Below, piece by piece: positions 18,014 to 25,530 of a stretch of 64,000 bases of DNA (position 1 is the first letter of the stretch; every line of letters begins with the position of its first letter). The notes under the pieces were generated by a model. That model was not told where the DNA came from and did no database searches. It saw only the letters and a program-made list of their open reading frames with translations. Source of the DNA: Methanolobus chelungpuianus (lineage in GTDB: Archaea > Halobacteriota > Methanosarcinia > Methanosarcinales > Methanosarcinaceae). A program made the translations under genes and the position numbers. Location: positions 310,001 to 374,000 of the forward strand of contig NZ_JTEO01000004.1 in NCBI RefSeq assembly GCF_024500045.1, given 5' to 3'.

Positions 18014-18316
18014 ATGTTGATGAAGGATAAGGGAAAACTGGTCATCTGGCCTGCCTATATAGATAAGAACAAGTCCCGGAGTAAGGGGCGCATCATATCA
18101 AGGAAGTCTTCCGTGAATGAACCCACTCTGCAGGAGATTGGCCTTGCAGCCCAGAAGCTTGGGATGAACCCGGAGATCGAAGAAGATAAGGCCTATCCGA
18201 GGTCATGGTGGGAATCAAAGGGCAGGATACTGATTGATGATAGTGCGCCCAAGACCGCATTGTCCAGAAAGATAGCTGCCATGATCAAGGACATGCGATC
18301 CGGTCAGGTAAAGTAG
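18014..18316 (+). CDS. srp19: Signal recognition particle 19 kDa protein
   Basis: A 100-residue SRP19. It binds 7S RNA and promotes SRP54 assembly in the cytosol. The conserved N-terminal LVIWPAYIDKNKSRSKGRII, and later PEIEEDKAYPRSWWESKGRI, are diagnostic. ATG at 18014 or at 18020 (two codons on) can start it; the TATA spacing favours 18014. A T-run (18319-18325) just after the stop may terminate it. Sec61-beta follows on the other strand, and SecDF lies at the window start, so export genes recur here. Confidence 0.93.
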   Translation: MLMKDKGKLVIWPAYIDKNKSRSKGRIISRKSSVNEPTLQEIGLAAQKLGMNPEIEEDKAYPRSWWESKGRILIDDSAPKTALSRKIAAMIKDMRSGQVK

Positions 18317-18416
18317 GTCTTTTTTACAGGCTTCTGTCAGCAGAAGAATAAAAACACAGAACACGAACAACTGAAAGGACCGGATGTGGCAAGAAAAGGA
18401 ATTGTTCCCTGAGAGA

Positions 18417-18596
18417 TCAGGGAAGCGGCCATATCCCAAAGCTGGCATCCAGTATGAGTATTGCCAGGCCTATTACCACGCCTGTGGCAACAACTGTTTT
18501 TGGATTGATGTGTATTGCTCTCTTGTCAGCCTCGTAATAGCGCATGAGGCCGGCCGATGACATCAGCCCGCTGCCGCTTGATTTCTTTTTAGTCAT
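18417..18596 (-). CDS. secG: Preprotein translocase Sec61-beta subunit (archaeal SecG)
   Basis: A 59-codon gene easily missed for its size. The protein starts [20 protein letters not shown], then [16 protein letters not shown], and ends in one membrane helix (about residues 35-54) and WPLP. This is the archaeal Sec61-beta pattern: a cytosolic tail with the conserved SSAGLMRYY segment and a C-terminal tail anchor. It is part of the SecYE-beta channel. GGAG sits six bases before the ATG. The gene stands alone, convergent with SRP19. Confidence 0.94.
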   Translation of the reverse strand: MTKKKSSGSGLMSSAGLMRYYEADKRAIHINPKTVVATGVVIGLAILILDASFGIWPLP

Positions 18597-18703
18597 TATT
18601 ATCTCCGTCTGCCTTTGTTAAATGATATATCGATTATTATATTATATCTTGCTATTAGTTATTTGCTGTTAGTGATGCATTTAATGATTTAAAAGATTGT
18701 GCC

Positions 18704-19723
18704 CTACATAAGCACCTCATCCAGCAGGAACGGAGGATAGAACACGCCCTTCTCCGTAATGATGCCGCTGATATTCTCCATGGGTGTCGCGTCAAATGCA
18801 GGATTGTACACCTTCACATCCATGGGCGCGGTCTGCACACCCCTGCAGAACCTGAGCTCGTCCTCATCCCGCAGCTCGATGGTCACTGTCTCTTCCCAGC
18901 CCTCAAAGTCAAATGTAGAGACCGGTGCTGCAATGTAGAAAGGTATCTCGTGCTCTTTTGCAAGCACGGACAATGTGTATGTCCCTATCTTGTTGAAGAC
19001 TGCATCTCCTGTGATCCTGTCAGCTCCTACTATTATCTTGTCCACCATTCCTTTTCTCATCACATGGCCGGCCATGGAGTCAGTGATAAGGGTCACAGGT
19101 ATCTTGTCCTGCATGAGTTCCCATGCCGTTATCCGGCTTCCCTGGTTCAGGGGGCGGGTCTCACATGCTATGACGTTGATCCTCTTCCCGGACCCGACTG
19201 CCGAGCGCACTACCCCAAGGGCAGTTCCCCAGTCCACGCAGGCCATCCTCCCGGCATTGCAGTAGGTCATGACCGTATCGCCGTCCTTCAGCAGTTTTGC
19301 TCCGTGTTTGCCTATCATTTTATTTGTGGCCACGTCCTCGTCTGCTATTCTCCTGGCCTCGGACAGGACGATATCCCTGATGCCTTCCACATCGTATGCA
19401 TCCGCTGTTGCATCAATCACCCTGTCGACTCCCCAGGCAAGGTTCACAGCTGTCGGGCGCGTGGCTTTGATGGTATTTGCCGCCACATTAAGGTCCCTCA
19501 TCAGGTCATCCATATTGCCCGCGCTGCTCAGGCTTGCTGCAAGCGCTATCCCGAAAGCTCCTGCTGCACCAAGTGCCGGCGCCCCTCTTATGCGCAGGGA
19601 TCTGATGGCTTCGCAGAGGGAGCTAAGGGTATTGCATTCGATGACCTTATATTCCACAGGAAGGAGGGTCTGGTCTATCATTACGATAGAATCTGATGCA
19701 TCGTTCCAGTCTATTGTCCTCAT
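18704..19723 (-). CDS. mtnA: S-methyl-5-thioribose-1-phosphate isomerase family protein
   Basis: A 339-residue MtnA/eIF2B-like isomerase. It would convert methylthioribose 1-phosphate to methylthioribulose 1-phosphate in recycling methylthioadenosine. SLRIRGAPALGAAGAFG near residue 40, MTYCNAGRMACVDWGTALGV near 155 (catalytic Cys) and IVGADRITGDAVFNKIGTY near 233 (catalytic Asp) match. Length fits MtnA. In archaea related proteins include ribose-1,5-bisphosphate isomerase, but the N-terminal WNDASDSIVMIDQTLLPVEY favours MtnA. No other salvage gene adjoins it. Confidence 0.88.
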   Translation of the reverse strand: MRTIDWNDASDSIVMIDQTLLPVEYKVIECNTLSSLCEAIRSLRIRGAPALGAAGAFGIALAASLSSAGNMDDLMRDLNVAANTIKATRPTAVNLAWGVDRVIDATADAYDVEGIRDIVLSEARRIADEDVATNKMIGKHGAKLLKDGDTVMTYCNAGRMACVDWGTALGVVRSAVGSGKRINVIACETRPLNQGSRITAWELMQDKIPVTLITDSMAGHVMRKGMVDKIIVGADRITGDAVFNKIGTYTLSVLAKEHEIPFYIAAPVSTFDFEGWEETVTIELRDEDELRFCRGVQTAPMDVKVYNPAFDATPMENISGIITEKGVFYPPFLLDEVLM

Positions 19724-19786
19724 GATATCTACCGGATAAAGGACCTATATGGGATAAAAATGTAAAGGTTTACCGTTATCTGTGCA

Positions 19787-20848
19787 TCAGACTGCCTCAG
19801 CTTCATCAGGGATCTTTCTGAGCTTTGTTTCTCCCATCAGCTCTGCCAGCCAGTGTGTCTCCTCGAAGCTCCCCAGGATTGTCCTTACAACCATCGTAAG
19901 CGGAGTGCTCAGGAGTGCTCCCGCAGGTCCCAGCACGTATCCCCAATAGACCAGGGACAGGAACACAACGGATGGCGACAGTTCCAGGCCCTTGCCTGCA
20001 AGCGAGGGAAACAACACATTTTCCGAGAGGGCATTGATTATCAATATGGCTGCAATGATAGCCAGTGCTCCCAGCGGGCCGTACTGCAGCAGCGCAAGGA
20101 TGGCGGGAGGGATGACGGCAAGCAGGAGTCCGATGTATGGTATATAGCCCAGCACGAATGCCAGAAAGCCCCACAGGATGGCAAAATCAACACCGGCTAT
20201 CAGCAGGATGACCGCTGTCCCGATCCCCATCACAAGGTTCGTCTCGGTGCGTATCACCATGTAATCCACCACCTGCCGCCCAAGGTTCTTGATGTTGGCC
20301 GCAAGGACAAAGTGTTCTTCCACTTCCCTCTGGACCTTCTTTGAGACTCCCACGGCATCGATCAGCAGGAATGCCGTTGTGATGATTATAAGGCCCACGG
20401 TTGTGGCTGCATTCACGGTTCCTGTAAGTATTGATGCCAGAGAGCCCAGCAGGAACAGTGCAATATCGCGGGCAATGGTCCCAAGGGAGATATTCTCCAC
20501 GGAGGGCAGGTATATACTGAGGCTGTTGAGGGTCTCTATCAGCCGGCTCTGGTAGGTGGGGATGAGCTGATTGAACTGCAATATGGCACTGACGACAAGC
20601 AGGCCGATAGCTATGACCATGAGCAGGAAAAGCAGGATTACAAGTGCGACACTGACCACGGGATGTATCCCTTTTTTCTGGAGCTTGTGGATCAAAGGGG
20701 CAAGTATGAGTGTTGCGAACAGTGAGAACAGTATTGGTATCAGAATTGATGCAAGTTCGCTGATGCCTATTGTCAGGAGCACTGCAGCAGTAACGGTGAA
20801 CAAGAGCCTTGCCGGCATCGTGAATGTACCTGTGCTTATATCTCTCAT
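19787..20848 (-). CDS. AI-2E family transporter (PerM/UPF0118 type)
   Basis: A 353-residue membrane protein with about eight helices, starting at residues 12-55 and ending near 325. AI-2E family features include ILAPLIHKLQKKGI near residue 45, LGYIPYIGLLLAVIPP near 240 and a terminal GPAGALLSTPL segment. Members export small molecules or exchange ions; some act as sodium/proton antiporters. The substrate is not predictable. It follows the HdeD-like gene after two bases, so they form an operon. Confidence 0.85.
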   Translation of the reverse strand: MRDISTGTFTMPARLLFTVTAAVLLTIGISELASILIPILFSLFATLILAPLIHKLQKKGIHPVVSVALVILLFLLMVIAIGLLVVSAILQFNQLIPTYQSRLIETLNSLSIYLPSVENISLGTIARDIALFLLGSLASILTGTVNAATTVGLIIITTAFLLIDAVGVSKKVQREVEEHFVLAANIKNLGRQVVDYMVIRTETNLVMGIGTAVILLIAGVDFAILWGFLAFVLGYIPYIGLLLAVIPPAILALLQYGPLGALAIIAAILIINALSENVLFPSLAGKGLELSPSVVFLSLVYWGYVLGPAGALLSTPLTMVVRTILGSFEETHWLAELMGETKLRKIPDEAEAV

Positions 20849-20850
20849 GA

Positions 20851-21384
20851 TTAATGACCTGTGGACCTTTTACTTAAGGCTATATATATTGCAATCATGC
20901 CTTCCACGAGGAGCAGGCCGGCTATGACCCATAAAAACATCCGGGCACCTGCAATTATATTCGTGGCCAGGGCCGCGCCTATGATAATACTGATAATGCC
21001 GAAAGCCCCAATCCCCCATCCTTCGCCGGTGACCCCGGCCAGCAGTGATGTGATGCCTGTGGCCATTCCCATAATACCAAGTACGAATACAAGGGTCCCG
21101 GGCAATATCAGGGCACTCTGTAACGGATGCTGCAGCACAAGGATACCCGCAAGTACTCCGATGATGCCGCTGAGCAGTTTCCAAATTCGGCGCTTTCTGT
21201 CGATAAAGACGTTGAGTATCAGGAACAATCCCTGGATCAGCCACCAGAGCCCTAGAAGCAGTGCGATCACAGTCAAAGTAACTCCGGTCCATGTGATGAG
21301 CAGGATCCCGAAAATAAGGGAGCTCATGCCTCCCAAAAGCAGGGCCCGGTCATTTATACTGTATTCATAGATCGTAGTTGCCAT
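20851..21384 (-). CDS. HdeD-like (DUF308) membrane protein
   Basis: A 177-residue protein with six membrane helices in three hairpins, typical of the HdeD/DUF308 family. Residues 15-35, 38-58, 70-88, 94-115, 125-145 and 150-170 are hydrophobic, with few charged residues between. The bacterial homologue HdeD is linked to acid resistance at high density; in archaea the role is unknown. It precedes the AI-2E permease by two bases, and a possible 36-codon reading frame lies directly upstream. Confidence 0.8.
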   Translation of the reverse strand: MATTIYEYSINDRALLLGGMSSLIFGILLITWTGVTLTVIALLLGLWWLIQGLFLILNVFIDRKRRIWKLLSGIIGVLAGILVLQHPLQSALILPGTLVFVLGIMGMATGITSLLAGVTGEGWGIGAFGIISIIIGAALATNIIAGARMFLWVIAGLLLVEGMIAIYIALSKRSTGH

Positions 21385-21393
21385 TCCACTCCC

Positions 21394-21504
21394 TCATTTG
21401 ATATCCTTTCCCCGTATCTGGTACGCCAGCCACTTCTTAATCTCATTCCTCTTCAAGGACATACGCAATTTTCTCCTTTCAGTGGCAGCTTGTACTCCTG
21501 CCAT
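21394..21504 (-). CDS. Possible small basic protein upstream of the HdeD-like gene
   Basis: A 36-codon frame starting at 21504, or a 22-codon one from an inner ATG at 21462 that has AAAGGAGA about nine bases ahead. The product is lysine/arginine-rich (NEIKKWLAYQIRGKDIK). A TATA-like TTTATAATG on the minus strand lies just upstream and would favour the inner start. It ends ten bases before the HdeD-like ATG, so it would be first gene of that operon. Real translation is unproven. Confidence 0.35.
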   Translation of the reverse strand: MAGVQAATERRKLRMSLKRNEIKKWLAYQIRGKDIK

Positions 21505-21628
21505 TGTTTGTCATTATAAACTTATGTCTTTCAGTAGATAAAAAATACACTTATATAAAGCTTAGTAGCTATATTATTGCATTCCTTTTTCCTATGTTTA
21601 TATATTCTAACATTAGATATTATCTTAT

Positions 21629-23455
21629 ATGCAAAAGTCCCTGCTTATCCATGACCCTGTGCACAAGACCATCATCCTTGACGAGTTCGAGCAGATGCTT
21701 GTCAATACAAGGCATGTGCAGAGGCTAAGGAACATACAGCAGCTGGGGCTTGTGGACACTGTCTATCCGGGTGCCAATCACACCCGTTTCGAGCACAGTA
21801 TCGGCACTATGCATATGGCTTCTGTCATCGGCACCTCCCTGGGCCTGGAGCCCGATGAGATCCGCATGGTCAGGGCGGCGGGACTCCTGCATGACGTAGG
21901 TCACTCAGCCTTTTCTCATGTAGTGGAAGGGGTCTTGAAAAGGAATCCATCCCTGCAGCCTGACATCAATGGCAACAGGCTCGTCAAGCACGAGGCCTTC
22001 ACAAGAGATATTATTTCCCGCAGCCTGCCGGAGGACACTTTCATTGCAAGATATGTGGAAAAGGAATTCGGTTCAGACCCGCATGAGTTCTTCGGGGAGA
22101 TAGCGAAGATAGCCACAGGTGATACCTCCCTTAAGAAGCCGTATCTTGCGCAGGTTATAGCAGACGATGTGGATGCCGACCGTATAGACTTCATGCTGCG
22201 CGATTCCTACCATACAGGTGTTTCCTTCGGAATGATCGACGTGGACCAGATAGTGCGCAGCCTTGTTATAAGGAACGAAAACATCGTTCTGGGCAGTCCT
22301 GACGGCTCGGGCTATGGGGAGGACATGGCACTCACGGCGGCAGAGTCCCTGCTGATATCCAGGGCTCACCACTATACTGCCATTATCCACAATCCAAAGA
22401 CCCAGGCATCCCGGGTCATGCTCCTGTACGCGCTTGAGGACGCCCTCGGGAGCTATGAGAAAAAAGCAGGTCTGGAAAAAGCCAGGGAGGAGGTCGTACT
22501 CTTTTTCAAGACCTATAATGACACTGACCTTCTGGACTTCATAAGGTCGCATGCATCAGAGAAGTCCCTCCATCTGCTTGCTGATATCCGCGACGGCAAC
22601 ATCTATGCACCTGTTGCAAGGCTCAGCCAGAAGACCATTCCTCCTTCCGTCAGGATGGCCCTGTCCACGATTGCGCGCCATGGGGTGGCTACGAAGAAAC
22701 TGGAGAGCCTTCTTTCCCGGAAGCTCGGGGACGTGCTTGTGGACCTGAGCGTTGCCTCCGGTATTCCCAAGAGCATGCGTATCTCCCTGGGAAAAGAGGA
22801 CGCTTTCTTCTATGATGAGTCGGCTCTTGCCAACGGCCTTGTGCGTGCGATTTCAAGGCAGCTTTCCCTCACGGCATTTGCCCATCCATCTGTTGTCACG
22901 GAGATGGACAACGAGGCAGTCTCCCTGAGGCTGCGGGAGGCGGTCGACGATCTTTCCCCAAAGCTCCTTCACTTCATACGCACGGAACAATATCTTCCGA
23001 TAGAAGGTGTGATGCTGCTCTTTTATGGCGTGCACAGCCTTTTTGAAGACAAGGAGGATGGTTTTTTATCCATTCCGAGGCTGAGGCACATCACCTGGCT
23101 GTATCGTACCATAAGACAACTGCGTGGGTCTACAAGACTTAGGAACCTCTTTGACTATTCTTTCCATGAGAAGTACGGCTTCCCTTACAGCGACAGGCTC
23201 TTCGAGGATATACAGATACTCGTTGCCATGGGCATAGTGGACGAGGACCTGAGGTACTATGAGAAGGGTGGCAGGTTCCGGCAGAGTTATGAATATGTGC
23301 TGACATGGGATGGTGTCGAGTACGCAAGGATGCTTGCGGATGCCTACAGGCCGGAATTCGAGGAGATAAGGAATTACCTTGTAATGAACAAGCACTCCAT
23401 CCCGCGTGACATTGTCACTATCCCGGCTAACAGGTACGTTACTAAAAAACGCTGA
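21629..23455 (+). CDS. HD-domain phosphohydrolase (SAMHD1/dGTPase-like)
   Basis: A 608-residue protein. The HD metal site is near the N terminus: HTRFEHSIGTMH and HDVGHSAFSHVVEG provide His and Asp ligands, with a third His in the following HEAFT region and DDVDADRIDF as the late Asp. The layout resembles YdhJ/SAMHD1-like nucleotidases, though the roughly 300 C-terminal residues are not recognisable and may be regulatory. Substrate is unknown; dNTP hydrolysis is plausible. It is 14 bases ahead of the tRNA methyltransferase gene on the same strand. Confidence 0.85.
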   Translation: MQKSLLIHDPVHKTIILDEFEQMLVNTRHVQRLRNIQQLGLVDTVYPGANHTRFEHSIGTMHMASVIGTSLGLEPDEIRMVRAAGLLHDVGHSAFSHVVEGVLKRNPSLQPDINGNRLVKHEAFTRDIISRSLPEDTFIARYVEKEFGSDPHEFFGEIAKIATGDTSLKKPYLAQVIADDVDADRIDFMLRDSYHTGVSFGMIDVDQIVRSLVIRNENIVLGSPDGSGYGEDMALTAAESLLISRAHHYTAIIHNPKTQASRVMLLYALEDALGSYEKKAGLEKAREEVVLFFKTYNDTDLLDFIRSHASEKSLHLLADIRDGNIYAPVARLSQKTIPPSVRMALSTIARHGVATKKLESLLSRKLGDVLVDLSVASGIPKSMRISLGKEDAFFYDESALANGLVRAISRQLSLTAFAHPSVVTEMDNEAVSLRLREAVDDLSPKLLHFIRTEQYLPIEGVMLLFYGVHSLFEDKEDGFLSIPRLRHITWLYRTIRQLRGSTRLRNLFDYSFHEKYGFPYSDRLFEDIQILVAMGIVDEDLRYYEKGGRFRQSYEYVLTWDGVEYARMLADAYRPEFEEIRNYLVMNKHSIPRDIVTIPANRYVTKKR

Positions 23456-23469
23456 ACAGGAGTTTAAAA

Positions 23470-24222
23470 ATGTTATCAGGCGAACTGATTATGCTGAAGA
23501 CCTCCCATCGGGGAAAGGTAAGGGAGTTCATTGTGAACGTTTCCGAAGACGGGTTTCATACGGATTTCGGGATAATCGACCTGTCACTGCTCCTGGAGAA
23601 GGAAGCTGGTGATACTGTGGTCTCGCACATGGGCCAGGAGTTCACAATACAGCGCCCGCGCATGCCTGATTTCTTCAATCATGCTAAGCGTTCGGGAGCA
23701 CCCATGATGCCTAAGGACATAGGTCCCATAATAGCCTATACAGGCCTTAATACGAATGATACTGTGCTGGATGCAGGCACAGGTTCAGGCGTGCTTGCCA
23801 TGTACCTTGGTTCCATTGCAAAACGCGTGCTCAGTTATGAGGTACGTGAGGATTTCGCGCAGCTCGCCCGGCAGAACATTCTCAGTGCAGGACTTGGTAA
23901 TGTGGAGATACGCTGCGGGAACATTGTCGACGAGATAGTTACTCTTGAAGAGCGCTTTGATGTGGTCACCCTGGATACTCAGGATTCGAAGGATGTTATT
24001 CCCCATGTAAGAAGGGTGCTGAATCCAGGGGGTTTCCTTGTAACGTATTCTCCGTTCTTCGAGCAGACCAAGGACATCCGTCAGGCAATTGATGCCGCCG
24101 AGTTCTATGATGTCAGGACCATGGAGTTCTCGGAACGTGAGATCTCATTCTCTGACCGGGGCACCCGCCCGGCAACAGCAAGGGTCGGACATACCGGTTT
24201 CATAACAATAGCACGAAAATGA
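23470..24222 (+). CDS. trmI: tRNA (adenine-N1)-methyltransferase, TrmI family
   Basis: A 250-residue class I methyltransferase. An N-terminal beta-rich domain (residues 1-75, HRGKVREFIVN) precedes the SAM-binding motif LDAGTGSGVLAMYLG near residue 97 and the acidic VLSYEVREDFA. RPRMPDFFNHAKR and LDTQDSKDV are typical of TrmI. It makes 1-methyladenosine at position 57/58 of archaeal tRNA, stabilising the T-loop. AGGAG is seven to eight bases before the ATG. Cotranscribed with the HD protein; convergent with radB. Confidence 0.92.
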   Translation: MLSGELIMLKTSHRGKVREFIVNVSEDGFHTDFGIIDLSLLLEKEAGDTVVSHMGQEFTIQRPRMPDFFNHAKRSGAPMMPKDIGPIIAYTGLNTNDTVLDAGTGSGVLAMYLGSIAKRVLSYEVREDFAQLARQNILSAGLGNVEIRCGNIVDEIVTLEERFDVVTLDTQDSKDVIPHVRRVLNPGGFLVTYSPFFEQTKDIRQAIDAAEFYDVRTMEFSEREISFSDRGTRPATARVGHTGFITIARK

Positions 24223-24230
24223 ACCGGGAT

Positions 24231-24899
24231 CTATCTCAGGCCTTCGTTAGTTATCCTGAAATCGCGTGACCTGCCTTCGGGGAGCGAGCGGTGCTTCCAC
24301 AGCTTTGCCCGTCTTGTCCCCTCACCGGTCTTTTCCAGCTGGATGATGGTCTTGGATATGTGTTCTATCCCGCTGCCTCCTATGGGTTTCAGGGTACCTG
24401 TGGCAACATCGCTGTAGACCTGGTTGGTTATCACGACCGCAAGTTTATACTTGCGTGCTATCCCGTGCAGGAAACCTATCTGGTTAGAGAGCTCCCTTCT
24501 TGACCTGATGCTCGAGTCGTCCTGATCAAGCTCGAAACGGTAGAACGCCGTGGCAGAATCCACAATGATAAGTCCTATCCTGTCAGAAATGAGCTTCTCT
24601 ATTTCCTTTACTGCAGCATATTGTTCCTCAAAGCTGGTGGGTTCAAAGATTATTATCTCCCGGGCTATCTCCTTTGCATTCTCTCCGGCGATCTGCCTGA
24701 ATCTCTGGGGTGAGATGGCTTCGGTATCTATATATATTACTTTCTTGCCGCTCTTCACGCATTCAACAGCGAGCTGCATACACAGATTTGTCTTGCCGCT
24801 GCCGGCCTCTCCGAATACCTGGGTAACGATGCCGGTCTCAAAGCCTCCCTCCAGGAGCTCATCGATGGACTGGCTTCCGGTCGATAGATGTCTGGTTAT
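24231..24899 (-). CDS. radB: DNA repair and recombination protein RadB, with an AUA start
   Basis: A RecA-fold RadB paralogue of RadA, involved in recombination control. It has Walker A GEAGSGKT and Walker B LIIVDSA, and ends KHRSLPEGRSRDFRI. Conserved sequence (LSTGSQSIDELLEGG) begins upstream of the first available ATG, at 24779. In frame before that there is no ATG, GTG or TTG, only a stop at 24903-24905. The only sensible start is ATA at 24897-24899, six bases after GAGGTG, giving 222 residues, a normal RadB length. It may be a rare AUA start or a sequence error (AUG to AUA). No upstream partner. Confidence 0.85.
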   Translation of the reverse strand: MTRHLSTGSQSIDELLEGGFETGIVTQVFGEAGSGKTNLCMQLAVECVKSGKKVIYIDTEAISPQRFRQIAGENAKEIAREIIIFEPTSFEEQYAAVKEIEKLISDRIGLIIVDSATAFYRFELDQDDSSIRSRRELSNQIGFLHGIARKYKLAVVITNQVYSDVATGTLKPIGGSGIEHISKTIIQLEKTGEGTRRAKLWKHRSLPEGRSRDFRITNEGLR

Positions 24900-25253
24900 C
24901 TTTTACACCTCTTGCCTGAAATACCTATAATAGAACTCCTGATATACATCTTTTGGCAAAGTGTCTGTATTCAGATGTGTATCCATCTCAGATTAATTAT
25001 TATTACCATTACTGATATATATTGTCTGCAATATATTATCTGTTCAAGCATTATAACCGTCATTTCTGTTACCAGAGAGAGTCTGAAAAAGCATTATTAA
25101 GCTGGAAGTCATTTTATAATTTACCTCACGGTGAAAAGGACAAGTCAAAATACAATGCCAGCAGAATGTTATTTTTTTCAGTTGGCATTGTAGTTCCTCT
25201 CCACTGGAGATTAATATAATAATTCGTTTATATGCTCGAAGGGACGCGAGAGA
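24900..25253. other. Intergenic region between radB and nrdH with divergent promoters
   Basis: This 354-base, AT-rich spacer holds no gene I can support. On the minus strand a TATA-like AATATATATC (about 25013-25025) may drive radB with a leader near 90 bases. On the plus strand TTTTATAATT (about 25111-25120) and TTAATATAATAATT (about 25210-25222) may serve the nrd operon. A large hairpin at 25151-25192 lies between the two plus-strand boxes. Confidence 0.5.
25151..25192 (+). promoter_or_regulatory. Stem-loop in the nrd leader region
   Basis: TACAATGCCA (25151-25160) pairs perfectly with TGGCATTGTA (25183-25192) across a 22-base loop that contains ATTTTTTTC. If transcription starts near 25140 from the upstream TATA, it would fold in the leader of nrdH. 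It could equally be an operator palindrome on DNA. Confidence 0.45.
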
Positions 25254-25505
25254 ATGGCTGATGTAACTATATATACAACAAAAACATGCCCAAAATGTGA
25301 ACAGTTGAAAAAGGTGCTGCAATCAAAAGGTATTCCTTTCAGGACTGCAGACATGTCAACTCCTGAAGCACTCACTGAACTGAAGTTCAATGGTGTATTC
25401 ACAATGACCGCACCGGTACTCCAGATCAACGATGAATTTTTAACCCATAAAGACCTCTTCAAGGGTCCTGATGTGAACCTGGAAGCCCTGAGCAGCCTGC
25501 TCTGA
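25254..25505 (+). CDS. nrdH: Glutaredoxin-like NrdH redox protein
   Basis: An 83-residue glutaredoxin-fold protein with the redox motif CPKC at residues 12-15 (TTKTCPKCEQLK) and the cis-proline region TAPVLQI. It is the likely electron donor for the class III ribonucleotide reductase encoded next. This agrees with published work on Methanosarcina barkeri, where NrdH reduces class III NrdD. It begins the nrdH-nrdD-nrdG operon, 25 bases before nrdD. Confidence 0.9.
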   Translation: MADVTIYTTKTCPKCEQLKKVLQSKGIPFRTADMSTPEALTELKFNGVFTMTAPVLQINDEFLTHKDLFKGPDVNLEALSSLL

Positions 25506-25530
25506 AGTTTATGGGTGCTGAGGTGGGAAG

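Noticed and set aside
17920-18045. Upstream extension of the small CxxC gene
   Set aside because: It would run through the promoter and start of SRP19, and the added residues look like non-coding translation.
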